Assembly (NCBI GenBank): GCA_022772725.1
Contig: JALEZT010000036.1
Coordinates: 1 to 32,792, forward strand
DNA from: Eubacterium sp.
GTDB lineage: Bacteria; Bacillota; Clostridia; Oscillospirales; Acutalibacteraceae
DNA length: 32,792 nt
Direction: 5' to 3'
Positions 1-8,191 of this stretch are shown in pieces. The position numbers were made by a program, and so were the translations under genes. The notes below the pieces were generated by a model, which saw only the letters and a list, made by a program, of their open reading frames with translations, ran no database searches and was not told where the DNA came from. The number at the start of each line of letters is the position of its first letter. The stretch's first letter is position 1.

Positions 1-1
1 G

Positions 2-430
2 AGAAGCAAGGACCCCAGCACGCAGGTTGGTGCCTGCATTGTTAATGCGGATAACAGAATAGTCAGCGTTGGCTACAACGGCTTCCCGCGCGGCTGCTCC
101 GATGAGGATTTTCCGTGGGAAAGAAGCGCAGATAATCAAAATGACACGAAATATCCCTTCGTGTGCCACGCCGAGCTTAATGCAATTTTGAATTCAAACG
201 GCATAGGAGTTAAGGGAGCAAGGATATATGTTGCTCTTTTTCCGTGCAACGAATGTGCAAAGGCAATTATTCAGGCGGGAATAACGGAGGTTATTTACAT
301 AAGCGATAAATACGCCGAAACAGACGCAAACAAGGCAAGCAGAAGAATGCTTGAATCGGCAGGCGTTAAGCTAACCCGCTTTTCAAGCGATAAGAAAATC
401 GAATTTGATTTTGATGCGGAGAAGGTTTGA
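2..430 (+). CDS. dCMP deaminase (ComEB-like), 5'-truncated by window edge
   Basis: Open frame from base 2 reads [40 protein letters not shown]..., then [11 protein letters not shown] and [14 protein letters not shown]: cytidine/deoxycytidylate deaminase zinc-binding motifs. The ORF track lists only the internal start at 161. Confidence 0.93.
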   Translation, partial: RSKDPSTQVGACIVNADNRIVSVGYNGFPRGCSDEDFPWERSADNQNDTKYPFVCHAELNAILNSNGIGVKGARIYVALFPCNECAKAIIQAGITEVIYISDKYAETDANKASRRMLESAGVKLTRFSSDKKIEFDFDAEKV

Positions 431-1014
431 TGGAATACGATATTTACGATTTTGATAAAACCCTTGTTCCGTTTGACAGCGGCTCGCTTTTTATTGCTTA
501 CTGTTTAATTCATTATCCGTGGATAATAATAACCGCCCCTATTATTCTTGCAGGCGGCTTATTAACTCTTTTGGGCATTATCAGCTTTACGAAATTTAAA
601 AGAGCCTGCTTTTCGTTTGTTCCTCTTATTCCGCTTGAAAGGGCGGTAAAGGGCTTTTGGAATATGCACGAAAAACAGGTTTATCCATGGTTTTTTGAGC
701 GCAAAAGAAAGGGTATTGTTATCAGTGCCTCTCCCGATTTTCTTTTAAAGGAAATTGCAAAAAGAGCAGGCTTTGATTATCTTATCTGCACACACCATAA
801 TGAAAAAACAGGCGCAATAATCGGCGAAAATTGCAGAGGCGAGGAAAAGGTGCGACGCCTTAACGAAGAGTTTAAGGATTATAAAATAGTTGATGTTTAT
901 TCGGATTCCTATAAGCACGATAAGTATATTTTTTCGCTTGCCGAGGGAAGCTGCTATCATATCGAAAAGGGAAAAAGAGTTGAATTTAAATATAAAGAAA
1001 AATACGGGGAATAA
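430..1014 (+). CDS. HAD-superfamily (IB-like) phosphatase
   Basis: N-terminal YDIYDFDKTLVPFDSGS (DxDxT motif I), VISASPDFLLKEIAKRAGFD motif II region, DVYSDSYKHD motif. ATG at 430 overlaps the upstream TGA. Confidence 0.85.
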   Translation: MEYDIYDFDKTLVPFDSGSLFIAYCLIHYPWIIITAPIILAGGLLTLLGIISFTKFKRACFSFVPLIPLERAVKGFWNMHEKQVYPWFFERKRKGIVISASPDFLLKEIAKRAGFDYLICTHHNEKTGAIIGENCRGEEKVRRLNEEFKDYKIVDVYSDSYKHDKYIFSLAEGSCYHIEKGKRVEFKYKEKYGE

Positions 1015-1016
1015 TT

Positions 1017-2321
1017 ATGGGAGAGCGCAGAATTAATTTACCGGTTGTTATTGTGTTAATAATTGTTTTCGCGGCGTTAAGCGGCTTCGGCATTTATTAT
1101 CATCAAAAAATATACATTCCTCGTCTTGAAGAGGATATTAAAAATGCACAGGTTGAGGTTAGGGAAACAGGTCCGCAAAAATCAGGCAGCAGAACGCTTC
1201 TTGCCGAATTAAAGGAAAATTCCATTCAGCTTTACAGAGACGGCGATTATGTTATTCTTGTTCATGACGGTCAGGAAACGGAATTTTCCGATTGGCACAA
1301 GGAGTTCGGCAGAAGAACGCCCGAAATATATTATTACGATTTTATCGGCGACGGTAAGGATGATATTGTTATTCGCGCCTTTGAGGGCGAGGACGAAGCA
1401 ACGGGCGAGGCACTTTACGGGTTTTATGTTTTGTCCGTCAGCACAGATTATGAGGGCAAGCATTCCTATGTTGTTAATTATACTAACGACGCAGGTTGGT
1501 CATCGGAGTTTAACGAAAGAATAAAATGCTATGTTAATCAGCTTACGAAATCTCCGAAAAGAATTCAGTTTGTTATGGCGTATGCGGGCAAAACAATTTC
1601 TTTTGATAATGAAACGGGAATTGTTGTAAGCGAAACCCCCGTTTCGTATATCTGCGCGCCTATCGCACCAAGCGGAGAGCGCTGCACCCTTAAAAGCTGG
1701 TATATGGGTCCGTGTGTTATAAACATTGACAAAAAAACACACAATATAACTGTTGATATAACAATATATTTCACTTATAACGAAACAGATAAGATACAAA
1801 CGGCAGGAACGATTAAAACGGGACTCACATACAGAGACGGAAAATTTGTTATTGCTGAAAAGAGTATTTATTTTGAGCATAATAACGAGGTGTTTGCAAC
1901 GCCTCCCGTTAGGGATGAAATTGCAGATTGGAGCATGGATTTTTCTCCAACAGGCTCATATACAGATAAAAAGGTTATTTCAAATCTTGCTTTGGAATGT
2001 ATGTTTAACCATAGAACAAATGAGTCCCTCGGATTTAAAAGCGTTTTAAATTTAGCTAATGAAGCGGGCGGAGTAAGTAAAATTTCCGCAAATCAAAATG
2101 AATTAAAAATTTATCTTAAACCGGGGTACAGCTTTTCGTCGGAGGTAACTGAAATTAAAAATATTCAGGTTACCGCCAGCGTTTTGGGCAGAATGTATAA
2201 TGTTGCTGATTCGGCTGAAATTTTAACAGAGGGATCAGTACAGGTATTGCGAATTAAATTTGACACAAAATACAGTAATTCCGAAATGAGTGATTTTAAA
2301 ATTATTATCGAAAGCAATTGA
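1017..2321 (+). CDS. hypothetical membrane-anchored protein
   Basis: 434-aa ORF with N-terminal hydrophobic segment (LPVVIVLIIVFAALSGFGIYY); no family recognised. Confidence 0.75.
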   Translation: MGERRINLPVVIVLIIVFAALSGFGIYYHQKIYIPRLEEDIKNAQVEVRETGPQKSGSRTLLAELKENSIQLYRDGDYVILVHDGQETEFSDWHKEFGRRTPEIYYYDFIGDGKDDIVIRAFEGEDEATGEALYGFYVLSVSTDYEGKHSYVVNYTNDAGWSSEFNERIKCYVNQLTKSPKRIQFVMAYAGKTISFDNETGIVVSETPVSYICAPIAPSGERCTLKSWYMGPCVINIDKKTHNITVDITIYFTYNETDKIQTAGTIKTGLTYRDGKFVIAEKSIYFEHNNEVFATPPVRDEIADWSMDFSPTGSYTDKKVISNLALECMFNHRTNESLGFKSVLNLANEAGGVSKISANQNELKIYLKPGYSFSSEVTEIKNIQVTASVLGRMYNVADSAEILTEGSVQVLRIKFDTKYSNSEMSDFKIIIESN

Positions 2322-2367
2322 AAATCTTAACTTTTTCTTAAATATTGACCGCATTTATTAAAGCCGG

Positions 2368-2397
2368 TTGAAATTTTAAATATTTTTATGATATAAT
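2368..2397 (+). promoter_or_regulatory. sigma70/sigmaA-type promoter TTGAAA-N18-TATAAT upstream of degV-family gene
   Basis: TTGAAA at 2368-2373, TATAAT at 2392-2397, 18-bp spacer, GGAGGTGA RBS downstream. Confidence 0.6.
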
Positions 2398-2432
2398 CCC
2401 ACTATTCAAAATGACTGACGGAGGTGATAATA

Positions 2433-3284
2433 ATGAAGGTTGTTATAACGGCAGATTCAACCTGTGATTTACCGCAGGAAATAATCGAGCAACGCGAAAT
2501 TGTGATAACTCCGCTTACCGTTCTTCTGGGCGAAAAATCATATCTTGATTCGGTAGAGGTTCATCCGTCGGATATTTATGAATTTGTTGAAAAAACAGGA
2601 ATGCTTCCCAAAACCGCCGCAGTTACTCCTGCGCAGTATTATGAGGTTTTCAAAAGAGAAACAGATGAGGGAAACGCCGTTGTTCATATCAGCCTTTCCT
2701 CCGCTATATCTTCAAGCCATCAAAATGCGCTTATTGCGGCATCGGAATTTAATAATGTTTATTGCGTTGATTCAAAAAATCTCTGCACGGCTATGGGGCT
2801 TCTTGTGCTTAAAGCGTGCGATTTGCGCGATAAGGGCTTTGAAGCAAAAAAAATAGCAAACAGGATTAACGCCCTTGTTCCGAAGGTGCATTCAAATTTT
2901 ATTCTTGATAATCTTGAATATCTTTATAAGGGCGGCAGATGCAGCTCTGTTGCAAAATTCGGAGCAAATGTTTTGGGGCTTAAACCCACCATTGCGGTTG
3001 ACCCTGCAACGGGCAAAATGGATGTTGCAAAAAAATATAGAGGCAAGGCAGAGGTTGTTTATAAGCAGTATGTAAACGATAATCTTGCCGATATTTCAAA
3101 GATAGACACTTCAAGAATTGTTATTGCCAATTCGGGAGGAATTTCCGGCGAAACGCTTGCGTATGCAAAGGGCGTTATTGAGGGAAAGGGTTGCTTTAAA
3201 GAGATTATCTGTGCAGACGCAGGCTGCACAATTTCTTCTCATTGCGGCCCGAAAACCCTTGCGGTGTTTTATATGAATAAATAA
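2433..3284 (+). CDS. DegV family fatty-acid-binding protein
   Basis: VVITADSTCDLPQE..., LSSAISSSHQNA, LDNLEYLYKGGRCS: DegV hallmarks. ATG at 2433 follows GGAGGTGATAATA; the track's 2424 start is GTG inside the RBS. Confidence 0.92.
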   Translation: MKVVITADSTCDLPQEIIEQREIVITPLTVLLGEKSYLDSVEVHPSDIYEFVEKTGMLPKTAAVTPAQYYEVFKRETDEGNAVVHISLSSAISSSHQNALIAASEFNNVYCVDSKNLCTAMGLLVLKACDLRDKGFEAKKIANRINALVPKVHSNFILDNLEYLYKGGRCSSVAKFGANVLGLKPTIAVDPATGKMDVAKKYRGKAEVVYKQYVNDNLADISKIDTSRIVIANSGGISGETLAYAKGVIEGKGCFKEIICADAGCTISSHCGPKTLAVFYMNK

Positions 3285-3289
3285 AAAAT

Positions 3290-3318
3290 TACGGGCTGCT
3301 TTCACGGCCCGTATTTTT
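3290..3318 (+). terminator. rho-independent terminator after degV-family gene
   Basis: tacgggc...gcccgta stem followed by ttttt. Confidence 0.75.
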
Positions 3319-3336
3319 ATAGCGAGGACTACTGAT

Positions 3337-4278
3337 ATGAGTTTAAAGAAGGACATATTGGCAGAGCTTAAAGAAAACGGCGGATTTGTCAGCGGAGAGG
3401 CTCTTGCACGGCAGTTTTCAAAAAGCAGAGCGGCTGTGTGGAAGGCAGTTAAAGCGCTTCGCAAGGACGGTTATGTTATTGAAGCCGTTACAAACAGAGG
3501 CTACCGCTTTTCAAGTGAAAACGATATTTTATCGGCAGACATAATTAAAAGCCGACTTTCCTGCGGGGTTAATGTTTATTATTACGACAGCATTGATTCA
3601 ACAAACACTCAGGCAAAGCGTCTTATCAGCGAGGGCGACTGTGCCGATATGCTTCTTGTTGCGGATGAGCAAACAAACGGCAGAGGCAGGCAGGGCAAAT
3701 CCTTTTATTCGCCTGCACAAACGGGAATTTATATGACCCTTGTTATTCATCCCGATATTAAGCTTCAAAATGCGGTTACGGCAACAACCGCCGCTTCGGT
3801 TGCCGTTTGCCGAGCAATTGAAGGCTTAACCGATTTAAAGCCGAAAATTAAATGGGTAAACGATGTTTATCTTAACGGCAGAAAAATCTGCGGAATACTA
3901 ACGGAGGCGGTTTCCGATTTTGAAACGGGAACGGTCTCAAGTGTTATAATCGGCATAGGTATGAATATTTCAACTGTTAATTTTCCAAGCGATGTTGAAA
4001 ATGCGGGAAGCCTCGGCGTTAATGTGCGCAGGGCGGATTTGATTGCAGAAATTGCAAATGAGCTGATGAAAATAACGCTCGGCGATTATAAAAGCTTTAT
4101 TGATTATTACAGAAGCAGAAGCCTCATTTTAGGCAAAAAAATAACTTATATCGAAAATTCAAAGGCGGTTTCTGCAACTGCGCTTGAAATAGACGAGGCA
4201 GGCGGCTTAACCGTTCAAAAGGAGAACGGAGAAATTCTTACGCTCAGAAGCGGAGAAATCAGCATAAGGAAAGCCTGA
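3337..4278 (+). CDS. birA: bifunctional biotin--[acetyl-CoA-carboxylase] ligase / HTH repressor
   Basis: N-terminal HTH (SGEALARQFSKSRAAVWKAVKALRKDGYVIEAVTNRGYRF) and GRGRQGKSFYSPAQTGIYMTL catalytic motif, KWVNDVYLNGRKICGILTE. Confidence 0.95.
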   Translation: MSLKKDILAELKENGGFVSGEALARQFSKSRAAVWKAVKALRKDGYVIEAVTNRGYRFSSENDILSADIIKSRLSCGVNVYYYDSIDSTNTQAKRLISEGDCADMLLVADEQTNGRGRQGKSFYSPAQTGIYMTLVIHPDIKLQNAVTATTAASVAVCRAIEGLTDLKPKIKWVNDVYLNGRKICGILTEAVSDFETGTVSSVIIGIGMNISTVNFPSDVENAGSLGVNVRRADLIAEIANELMKITLGDYKSFIDYYRSRSLILGKKITYIENSKAVSATALEIDEAGGLTVQKENGEILTLRSGEISIRKA

Positions 4279-4282
4279 AATT

Positions 4283-5047
4283 ATGAAAATAAATCTCAAA
4301 AGTAAAAAAATACGCGTGGCGGTTTTTGCCGTTTTGCTCGTTATTGCCGTTGCCTCGGCAGGTATTCTTGCCTCTCACGGCAGAGCGGTTAAGGATAAGC
4401 CTGCGCTTTTTGAAACGGATGAAAAATATGCCTGCGGAATAGATGTTTCCTCTCATAACGGGGAAATAGACTGGCAGACAGTCAACGAAAATGTTGATTT
4501 TGCCATCATCAGAGCAGGCTACCGAGGATACGGAAACGGCAAGCTTGTTGCCGATTCGCGCGTTGAAGAAAATCTTGAAAATGCGCTTAAAGCAGGAATG
4601 AAAATCGGCGTTTATTTTTATTCGCAGGCAATAACCGAGGGCGAAGCAAGGGAAGAGGCGGATTTTGTTTTAGAGCTCATAAAGGGCTACGATATTGCAC
4701 TTCCCGTTTTTATTGATTTTGAGTATGCTCACGGCGAGGACGGCGAGCTTACGGGGCGGCTTTTTGAAAGCGGAATAACAAAAACGCAGGCAAGCGAAAT
4801 CATAAACGCCTTTTGCAGCAGGATAAACGAAAACGGAAAATATGCAGGAGTGTATTCCTCCTCGTCTATGCTTAATTTTGATATTGCTTCATCAAAATTA
4901 AACGATAACGCGTATATTTGGGTTGCCGATTATAATAAGACGGTAACATTTCTCGGTGCTTACGATATATGGCAGTATAATAAGCACGGCTCCTGCCCCG
5001 GAGTTAACAGTAAATATGTTGATGTCAATTATTGGTTTGTAAAATAA
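4283..5047 (+). CDS. GH25 lysozyme (1,4-beta-N-acetylmuramidase) with N-terminal membrane anchor
   Basis: CGIDVSSHNGEIDWQTV...FAIIRAGYRGYG, GVYFYSQA, LPVFIDFEYA, IWQYNKHGSCPGV...VDVNYW: GH25 motifs. Confidence 0.93.
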   Translation: MKINLKSKKIRVAVFAVLLVIAVASAGILASHGRAVKDKPALFETDEKYACGIDVSSHNGEIDWQTVNENVDFAIIRAGYRGYGNGKLVADSRVEENLENALKAGMKIGVYFYSQAITEGEAREEADFVLELIKGYDIALPVFIDFEYAHGEDGELTGRLFESGITKTQASEIINAFCSRINENGKYAGVYSSSSMLNFDIASSKLNDNAYIWVADYNKTVTFLGAYDIWQYNKHGSCPGVNSKYVDVNYWFVK

Positions 5048-5053
5048 ATTATT

Positions 5054-5082
5054 AACGGTGCTTTGGGGCACCGTTTTTTCTT
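5054..5082 (+). terminator. rho-independent terminator
   Basis: aacggtgc-tttggg-gcaccgtt stem followed by T-tract. Confidence 0.8.
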
Positions 5083-5102
5083 TTTTCTTTCTATCTGTCG
5101 TA

Positions 5103-5131
5103 TTGACCTTTTATTTTTAATATGTTAATAT
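5103..5131 (+). promoter_or_regulatory. candidate sigmaA promoter TTGACC-N17-TAATAT upstream of glyQS-type gene
   Basis: Hexamer match and spacing, upstream of AGCGGAGG RBS. Confidence 0.5.
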
Positions 5132-5164
5132 AAAAACTGTATAATTATATAGCGGAGGTTTACT

Positions 5165-6547
5165 ATGAAAAATACAGAAAAATCACTTGACGCGCTTGTT
5201 GCGCTTTGTAAGGGCAGAGGCTTTGTTTACCCCGGCTCTGAAATATACGGCGGCTTGGCAAACACTTGGGATTACGGTCCCCTCGGCGTTGAGCTTAAAG
5301 AAAACATCAAAAAGGCGTGGCGCAGAAAATTTATTCAGGAAAACAAATATAATGTCGGTCTTGATTCGGCTATTCTTATGAATCCGCAAACATGGGTTGC
5401 CTCGGGTCATCTTGGTGGATTTTCCGATCCGCTTATGGATTGCTGTGATTGCAAAACACGCCACAGAGCTGATGATTTGATTGAGAATTTTGACGGCACA
5501 AATGTTGCAGGCTGGTCAAATGAGGAAATGAGCGCATATATTAAAGAGCACAATATCCCTTGCCCAAACTGCGGAGCAACTAATTTTACCGATATTCGTC
5601 AGTTTAATCTTATGTTCAAAACCTTCCAGGGCGTAACCGAGGATTCAAAGGATGAAATTTATCTTCGTCCCGAAACGGCACAGGGTATTTTTGTTAACTT
5701 TGCAAACATTCAAAGAACAACAAGAAAGAAAATCCCCTTCGGCGTTGCGCAGGTTGGTAAATCATTCAGAAACGAAATTACCCCCGGTAAGTTCATTTTC
5801 CGCGTTAGAGAATTTGAGCAGATGGAGCTTGAATTCTTCTGCAAGCCCGGAACAGACCTTGAATGGTTTGATTATTGGAGATCCTTCTGCCGCGATTGGC
5901 TTTATTCTCTTAATATCAGCAAGGAAAATCTTCGTTTAAGAGACCATTCTCCCGAGGAGCTTTGCTTCTATTCAAAGGCAACAACAGACTTTGAATATCT
6001 TTTCCCGTTCGGCTGGGGCGAGCTTTGGGGCGTTGCAGACAGAACAGATTACGATTTAACTCAGCATATTAACACAAGCGGTAAAAATCTTGAATATTTC
6101 GATCAGGAAGCAAACGAAAAATATGTTCCTTATGTTATTGAGCCGTCGCTCGGTGTTGAAAGACTTTTCCTTGCTCTTTTAACCGAGGCTTATGACGAGG
6201 AGATAATTGACGAGGAGAAAAACGACACAAGAGTTGTTATGCATTTCCACCCTGCAATCGCTCCTTTTAAGGCGGCGGTGCTTCCGCTTTCAAAGAAGCT
6301 CAGCGAGCAGGCAGGCGAGGTTTTTGAAAATCTTTCAAAGAAATTCAATGTTGATTTTGATGAAGCAGGCTCAATCGGCAAGCGTTATCGCAGACAGGAT
6401 GAAATCGGAACTCCGTTCTGCATTACCTATGATTTTGATTCTGTTGAGGACGGCTGCGTAACTGTTAGAGACAGAGACACTATGGAGCAGGTTAGACTCC
6501 CGATTTCAGAGCTTGATTCCTTTATTGCGGAAAAGCTTGAATTTTAA
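5165..6547 (+). CDS. glyQS: glycyl-tRNA synthetase (single-chain, class II)
   Basis: [39 protein letters not shown]..., [50 protein letters not shown]. Confidence 0.97.
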   Translation: MKNTEKSLDALVALCKGRGFVYPGSEIYGGLANTWDYGPLGVELKENIKKAWRRKFIQENKYNVGLDSAILMNPQTWVASGHLGGFSDPLMDCCDCKTRHRADDLIENFDGTNVAGWSNEEMSAYIKEHNIPCPNCGATNFTDIRQFNLMFKTFQGVTEDSKDEIYLRPETAQGIFVNFANIQRTTRKKIPFGVAQVGKSFRNEITPGKFIFRVREFEQMELEFFCKPGTDLEWFDYWRSFCRDWLYSLNISKENLRLRDHSPEELCFYSKATTDFEYLFPFGWGELWGVADRTDYDLTQHINTSGKNLEYFDQEANEKYVPYVIEPSLGVERLFLALLTEAYDEEIIDEEKNDTRVVMHFHPAIAPFKAAVLPLSKKLSEQAGEVFENLSKKFNVDFDEAGSIGKRYRRQDEIGTPFCITYDFDSVEDGCVTVRDRDTMEQVRLPISELDSFIAEKLEF

Positions 6548-6584
6548 AACAATAAATCGGTGCTTCGCATTATTTGCGAGGATT

Positions 6585-6649
6585 GCAATTTTGTTATGCG
6601 CTTTATTTGCCCGCGGCGGCGCATAAAGTTATAATTGCTTTTGCGGGCA
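6585..6649 (+). promoter_or_regulatory. candidate structured mRNA leader (possible H-type pseudoknot) before DUF975 gene
   Basis: gcaatt-ttg-ttatgcgc (6585-6601) can pair with gcgcataa-agttat-aattgc (6619-6638); loop tgcccgc (6608-6614) is perfectly complementary to gcgggca (6643-6649), which abuts the AAAGG RBS. Confidence 0.4.
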
Positions 6650-6664
6650 GAAAGGCTAAACGGT

Positions 6665-7948
6665 ATGAATTTAGACAGAAGCCTGATAAAAAATCAGGCA
6701 AGAGCACTTATAAAAAATAAGGTTATGAAGCTGTTTTTAACCTTTTTTATCATCACGCTTTGCACAAATATAGCAGTTGAAATCACAACTGCCGTTACCT
6801 CCGGAAGGTCAGCGTGGAATTCAATCACATCAAATGAATATGACGATGCTTTCAGCGGCTACGGAGATAATGATTTCAATTATTATGATGATTTTGACCT
6901 TGATGAAAGCCAAAATGATTTTAACAGCTTTGGAGCAAATCTTGCCGTTCCTGCAAGGCTGAACACGGCATCGGCAGGAACCGAAGCAGTTACAAAAAGC
7001 GTTAAGGTCGTAACTTATGTTTTTGCGGTATTGCTTGCTCCTCTTTCGGTTGCCCTTGCGGCGTACTTTGTTGAATTTATAAGAGGCAGAGAATATGAGT
7101 TCGGCGCAGGCTTGAAAAGCATTTTTCATCAGGCGTTTTCGGTTAAATATTGGAATAAGGTTGGCGGTGCTTTGATTAAGTCCGCCTTGGAATATGCACT
7201 TTCGATTTGTTTAATTTTCCCCGGAGTTATCTTCCATTACAGCTCTTATTTCACATATCAGATTATGTGCGATTATCCCGAGCTTTCGCCGTGGCAGGCA
7301 ATTAAATTAAGCAAAAAAATGATTGAGGGCAACAGAACAGAGCTTTTCGTTCTTGATTTAAGCTTTATACCGTGGTATTTGCTTTGCATCTTCGTTTTCC
7401 CGATTATTTATGTTATGCCTTATGTTCAAACAACTCAGGCACTTTATTACGAGAATTTCCGCCTTCGTGCACTTCAAACGGGCAGGGTTACAGAGGATGA
7501 TTTCCTCTCTGATGAGCAGAAGCTTCAAAAGTATTCAAACACAGACGCTCCGTTCGAAAACGGCGCAGAGCATACATACGGAAACGATTATTCTGCTTCG
7601 CCGAGCGCAAATCCAAGCGCACAGCCTCAGCAGAGCAATGCGGCTCAGCCGTCGTATTTTACTCCTGCCGTTCAGAATGTTCAGCAGCCTGCTTATTATA
7701 CGCCGACTATTCCGAAAAAGCCCAATCCCGAGCAGCCGGTTGATATTTACACTCCGATGACGGAGGATACTGTTAATCCTCCCGAAAAGGAGCCCGTTCC
7801 TCAAATTAAGGAGGCTGATGTTGTTCTCACTCAGCCCGAGGAGCCCATTACTCCCGAGCTTATCGAGCCACAGGACGCTTTTGTTGAGGAGCAGACGCCG
7901 AGAGAGCCGAAGCCGTTAACGGATGACGGCTCTGATGTTGACCTATAA
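6665..7948 (+). CDS. DUF975-family integral membrane protein with long Pro/Glu/Gln-rich C-terminal tail
   Basis: MNLDRSLIKNQARALIKNKVMKLFLTFFIITLC..., KYWNKVGGALIKSAL..., LIFPGVIFHYSSYFTYQIMCDYPELSPWQAIKLSKKMIEGNRTELFVLDLSFIPWYLL: DUF975 pattern. ATG at 6665 is preferred to the TTG at 6635. Confidence 0.85.
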   Translation: MNLDRSLIKNQARALIKNKVMKLFLTFFIITLCTNIAVEITTAVTSGRSAWNSITSNEYDDAFSGYGDNDFNYYDDFDLDESQNDFNSFGANLAVPARLNTASAGTEAVTKSVKVVTYVFAVLLAPLSVALAAYFVEFIRGREYEFGAGLKSIFHQAFSVKYWNKVGGALIKSALEYALSICLIFPGVIFHYSSYFTYQIMCDYPELSPWQAIKLSKKMIEGNRTELFVLDLSFIPWYLLCIFVFPIIYVMPYVQTTQALYYENFRLRALQTGRVTEDDFLSDEQKLQKYSNTDAPFENGAEHTYGNDYSASPSANPSAQPQQSNAAQPSYFTPAVQNVQQPAYYTPTIPKKPNPEQPVDIYTPMTEDTVNPPEKEPVPQIKEADVVLTQPEEPITPELIEPQDAFVEEQTPREPKPLTDDGSDVDL

Positions 7949-7958
7949 AATTTTTTGT

Positions 7959-7984
7959 TTCGGCAGGGATTTATCCCTGCCGAA
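7959..7984 (+). terminator. stem-loop terminator
   Basis: ttcggcaggga-ttta-tccctgccgaa perfect hairpin just after the stop codon. Confidence 0.7.
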
Positions 7985-8012
7985 AATTATTTTATAACCG
8001 CTCGTTTATTTC

Positions 8013-8084
8013 GTAGGGGAGAACTGTGTTCTCCCGTTTTCTGTTGTTTTTTATAAAGAGCGGGCGAACGAAGTTCGCCCCTAC
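8013..8084. repeat. modular palindromic intergenic repeat (GTAGGG...CCCTAC type)
   Basis: gtaggggagaactgtgttctccc ... gggcgaacgaagttcgcccctac: two hairpins bounded by inverted GTAGGG/CCCTAC-like ends; same style as 13109-13265 and 16028-16196. Confidence 0.6.
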
Positions 8085-8147
8085 TGCCTTAATTATCAAT
8101 ATTATTGCAGGGGCAAATATCCTTTACGCGTAAATCCTTATAACAAA

Positions 8148-8177
8148 AAATGCTTCGGAAGATTTTCCGAAGCATTT
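8148..8177 (-). terminator. bidirectional terminator for the met operon
   Basis: aaatgcttcggaa-gat-ttccgaagcattt, flanked by A-tract and T-rich sequence. Confidence 0.75.
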
Positions 8178-8191
8178 TCTTTTTGCTTTTA

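Noticed and set aside
5083-5164. T-box leader upstream of glycyl-tRNA synthetase
   Set aside because: Only about 80 nt between the preceding terminator and the start, too short, and no T-box sequence seen.
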